A stretch of 64,000 nt of DNA, taken from NCBI RefSeq assembly GCF_042657185.1, contig NZ_JBHSNN010000002.1; one strand, written 5' to 3'. Shown here piece after piece: positions 61,572 to 64,000 of this stretch (position 1 is the first letter of the stretch; each line of letters opens with the position of its first letter). Source of the stretch: Ureibacillus thermophilus (GTDB taxonomy: Bacteria > Bacillota > Bacilli > Bacillales_A > Planococcaceae). The notes beneath the pieces are model-generated. The model was given only the letters and a program-made list of their open reading frames with translations, was not told where the DNA came from and did no database searches. Position numbers and translations under genes: made by a program.

Positions 61572-62507
61572 TTATTTTCCTAGATAAACGTTAATAACAT
61601 CGATTCTTTCGTGACCAACTTCCTTTGTTACAATAGTCGCCGCTTGTTCAAAAGTAAATCCATTTGACATTTCTTCCTTCATGCGATCCTGCACATAGTT
61701 ATAGCGAAGACCATGAAAGGTGAGTGGATTTGTCTTACCTTGATAGCTTCTTTTTTGCTGGCCTTCTCTAGTGATAAATTTATCACGATGATGCTGTAAA
61801 AATTTTTCTACTCTGTTTATAGCATGGTGAGTTTTTTCATTTGGAGTTACGAATATTTTTTCTCCTCGTTCCACTGTAGCTAGTCTTTGTTGTAGCATAT
61901 GTCTTGCTGGCTTTGATAAAGGAACTTGTCGCCATTTACCATTTTTCGCTTCACCGCGAACTTGATAAATTCCCGTTCGTAGTGCTTCCTCAGCTTGAGA
62001 TCGGTGCATAGCAACAGCCTCTGCTACTCTCAATCCCATTGTACGGCATAGAATCATTACATCTCGTACATCACCAGCCGTTTTACTTTCAAAAGCTCTT
62101 TCATTGGCGAAATTATACATATTCCTAAATTCTTCTTTTGTCCAACCTCTATCACCTTTAACAGCTGGTGTTTTCTCCAATGTAAGATTGTACATTTCTT
62201 TTAACCCTTTATTATCGCTTAGATCATGCTTAGCATTGGGTATCATATCATGTAAGTATCGTATTGCAACTAAGTCATTTTTAATCGTTTTAGGAGAAAT
62301 TCCATCTTGCTGTCGAGCAATAATATAAGCAACTACATGTTTATCATGTAAGTTGCGAAGATTTTTTAGCTTAAAATTTTTATGGACAAACTCTAAAAAA
62401 TGATAACAGCTACTTTGATATCGAGCTCGTGTTTTAAACGATCCAGTCCGTGTATGTTTAAAGAGTTTTTCCATTTGTTGCTCAATTGACGATTTTCCTT
62501 TAACCAT
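61572..62507 (-). CDS. Tyrosine recombinase 3 (integrase-domain type)
   Basis: A 311-aa recombinase of a different subfamily. The N-terminal SAM-like domain contains HDKHVVAYIIARQQDGISPK. The catalytic part has MGLRVAEAVAMH, the K region EAKNGKWRQVPLS, FHGLRYNYVQDRM and a final VGHERIDVINVYLGK with Tyr just four residues before the end. HGLRY replaces HxLRH. Strong ribosome binding site AAAGGAGAG. Integrases of this type occur in integrative elements and conjugative transposons. Confidence 0.87.
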   Translation of the reverse strand: MVKGKSSIEQQMEKLFKHTRTGSFKTRARYQSSCYHFLEFVHKNFKLKNLRNLHDKHVVAYIIARQQDGISPKTIKNDLVAIRYLHDMIPNAKHDLSDNKGLKEMYNLTLEKTPAVKGDRGWTKEEFRNMYNFANERAFESKTAGDVRDVMILCRTMGLRVAEAVAMHRSQAEEALRTGIYQVRGEAKNGKWRQVPLSKPARHMLQQRLATVERGEKIFVTPNEKTHHAINRVEKFLQHHRDKFITREGQQKRSYQGKTNPLTFHGLRYNYVQDRMKEEMSNGFTFEQAATIVTKEVGHERIDVINVYLGK

Positions 62508-62572
62508 ATAAACTCTCCTTTCATATTATTTGTAGTGCTTATCAAAAGGACAAAATGGTCTTTTCATAGGCA

Positions 62573-62877
62573 CTACAAAATCCCCATATCTTTTTTTATC
62601 CAGTCAATGCAATCTTGGGGCACTTCATCGACACTTAATTCTTTATAAGCTTTTCTCAAAATTTCACATTCTTGTAGTCCATATTCTTTTAATTGATACT
62701 CTATATATTCGTAATCTCTTACAAGTCTTTTTGGATCAATATAACTAGCGTATTGCGTATATAAATGTTTTAAAAAGCGTTGTCTTGGTTCCTTATCATT
62801 ATTTCGATAACTTTCGACTAATACAAAGTCACAGGCAATGTTTCTTTTGACTTTTCTTTTTTGATACGAATATACAT
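62573..62877 (-). pseudogene. Small island gene with a frameshift at A6G
   Basis: With AGGAGG six nt upstream, an ATG opens MYIRIKKEKSKETLPVTLY and stops. A −1 shift at or near the AAAAAAG run after codon 5 joins a long open frame. That frame reads KRNIACDFVLVESYRNNDKE, then PRQRFLKHLYTQYASYIDPK, and ends ...DWIKKDMGIL. The joined product would be about 101 aa. Either a real single-base deletion, a sequencing error, or slippage. Family not recognised. It lies directly upstream of recombinase 3. Confidence 0.6.
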
Positions 62878-63037
62878 ATTCTTATCCTCCTTAAAATTAA
62901 TTTTTTTGAAAATGAGCATACTTTCCCCATTGGCAAATTCTCTTATCCTCTTAGATTCCTCAAAGCAGAATGTAAGTTTTTTAGCATGAAAGGCTTGACT
63001 TGGCTTGTTTTCAAACCTTAATTTATTCTTGGGCCTG

Positions 63038-63106
63038 GGCTTTCTCTTTGCCATAGTTAAGAATTATAAGTTTTGTTTTTTTATAAATATGGCAAAGAGA
63101 AAGCCC
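63038..63106. repeat. 19-bp perfect inverted repeat with two divergent MAKRKP starts
   Basis: GGGCTTTCTCTTTGCCATA (63038-63056) and TATGGCAAAGAGAAAGCCC (63088-63106) around 31 nt. Each arm reads outward from an ATG as MAKRKP. The leftward frame continues for 78 codons to 62818, partly overlapping the frameshifted gene. The rightward frame has no recognisable product. This looks like an inversion or duplication joint. Confidence 0.75.
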
Positions 63107-64000
63107 AATCTTCTAATCCAATTATTCATTTGTAAATATGAGTGCTATCCGGAACATACCCATTATTGGCTGGGCGAGCATTCGCTCTGTTCCATGCGTA
63201 CCGCCAATGTAGTAGGCACAACTTTCTTGCAGGAACTTCCTCCTAGTACGCATTCAGCCATATCTTTAAACTGCCTGGCTCTAATGGCAATCGGCTCTTT
63301 AACACCTGCCTGCATTGTGGATACGTAATGTGTATCAATCAAAATACAAATAACCACGCCTCAAGTTCAAAGCGTGGTTTAATTCATTAATGTGATCCTT
63401 TCTTAACTTACACATTTGCAAAAAATAACCTGTCCTATTTAATATTGGTCTTTTTTAAAAAATCTTTTCATTAGTAAACTAAAATCCATTTTCATACTTA
63501 TCCTATCCTCCTTCCATTTTTCCTTTTTAGCTATCCATCCTTTTTTACTAAAATTTAATATCAATCCTAAGTTTTTATTAAACAAAAAAGCGATAGTTCA
63601 CTCTTTTAGGAGTTAAACTATCGCTCTTTTTATAAATATCCATAAAACAACTTTATACCTAGAAACTACATTTTACTAATTCTATTACAAATTATAAACT
63701 AAACAATCGAAGGACACAAATCATTATGCCGAATCTCCTTCTATAAAGAAGGTATGACGGCTTTCGCTAAAATAGCGACTAAAACAACAAATTCTCTACA
63801 ATAAATTATATAATTTTTTTGATTTTTTTCAATTAGTGAATCAATTTCATAAATCATTGTGTATGGCAAAATAAAAGTGCAGAGCTTTGCAAAGGAAAAA
63901 TGCAGAGTCCTGCACTAAATTTTTGTGCGTAAACAAAAAAAGACTTGCCAGTCACCCCAAGTCCCACTACAGTAATTGTGTCAAGCAATTGGTAGTGGAG
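63107..64000. other. Right flank without supportable genes, with several hairpins
   Basis: Minus-strand frames around 63120-63357 (MQAGVKEPIAIRARQFKDMA, RKFLQESCAYYIGGTHGTER) look like a decayed gene but match nothing I know. Hairpins: AACCACGC/GCGTGGTT (63352-63379); AGCGATAGTT/AACTATCGCT with A- and T-runs (63584-63631), a bidirectional terminator; AGTGCAG/CTGCACT (63876-63916); GACTTG/CAAGTC with a minus-strand T-run (63934-63963); and CCACTAC/GTAGTGG (63964-63998). Confidence 0.55.
63934..63963 (-). terminator. Minus-strand terminator for a gene beyond the window
   Basis: GACTTG/CAAGTC stem followed, on the minus strand, by eight T (63941-63934). A second stem (63876-63916) stands behind it. 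The transcript would come from the right of the window. Confidence 0.65.

Noticed and set aside
63005..63328. 107-codon forward frame at the right flank
   Set aside because: Starts inside the inverted repeat, no ribosome binding site, and composition unlike the island genes.

Overview
The window looks like a chromosomal segment of a low-GC, endospore-forming, flagellated Firmicute with an S-layer, most likely in the Planococcaceae (Lysinibacillus/Ureibacillus/Solibacillus type). The reasons are gene order and gene content. The order prfA-prmC-spoIIR-ywlC-mntP-ywlE-rpiB-ywlG-glyA-upp-mnaA-atpIBEFHAGDC-ywzB-murA-spoIID-spoIIQ-spoIIID-mbl-flhO-flhP-fabZ-ywpF/ssbB-ywqA-ywqB is the Bacillus origin-proximal backbone. 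The large SLH-domain S-layer protein resembles those of Lysinibacillus. Genus-level placement is an inference.

Layout. Bases 1-30700 are conserved backbone, almost all on the + strand: translation termination (prfA, prmC), sporulation (spoIIR, spoIID, spoIIQ, spoIIID), tRNA t6A synthesis (tsaC/ywlC), protein-arginine dephosphorylation (ywlE), a chemoreceptor, a lipoprotein cytochrome c, one-carbon and pyrimidine salvage (glyA, upp), a full F-type ATP synthase operon, murA, mbl, two flagellar rod-type proteins and fabZ. One minus-strand pair of unknown lipoproteins sits between the ywlE-side genes and rpiB. A cluster of eight DnaA-box-like 9-mers lies at the start of ywlC, and a perfect 14-bp hairpin covers the spoIIR ribosome binding site.

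Bases 30700-46000 keep backbone genes (ywpF, ssbB, ywqA, ywqB, an IDEAL-domain protein, a flagellin paralogue, wecC), but the spaces between them are filled with tandem arrays. Unit lengths are 47, 42 (2 x 21), 53, 73 and 65 bp. The 42-bp family occurs at three places, once inverted. There is also a GC-rich structured intergenic element.

Bases 43900-54700 form a cell-envelope block. wecC and wecG/tagA, with mnaA/wecB at 12.1 kb, can make and transfer a ManNAc-type sugar for a secondary cell-wall polymer. The SLH S-layer protein, which would bind such a polymer, and a second large secreted protein with a PEVKD repeat follow. A TnpB-only IS605-type element and a candidate small RNA lie between wecG and the S-layer gene.

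Bases about 55000-63400 form a visibly AT-rich accessory island entirely on the minus strand: an IS66 remnant, a 613-aa helicase-like P-loop NTPase, three different tyrosine recombinases, a DNA-binding-type protein with a duplicated domain, a XRE-type regulator and a small frameshifted gene. Inverted repeats with similar geometry (arms of 8-14 bp around 22-25 nt) occur around the first recombinase. This island is the best candidate for an undescribed mobile or defence-related system. The last 600 bases contain hairpins and no gene I can support.
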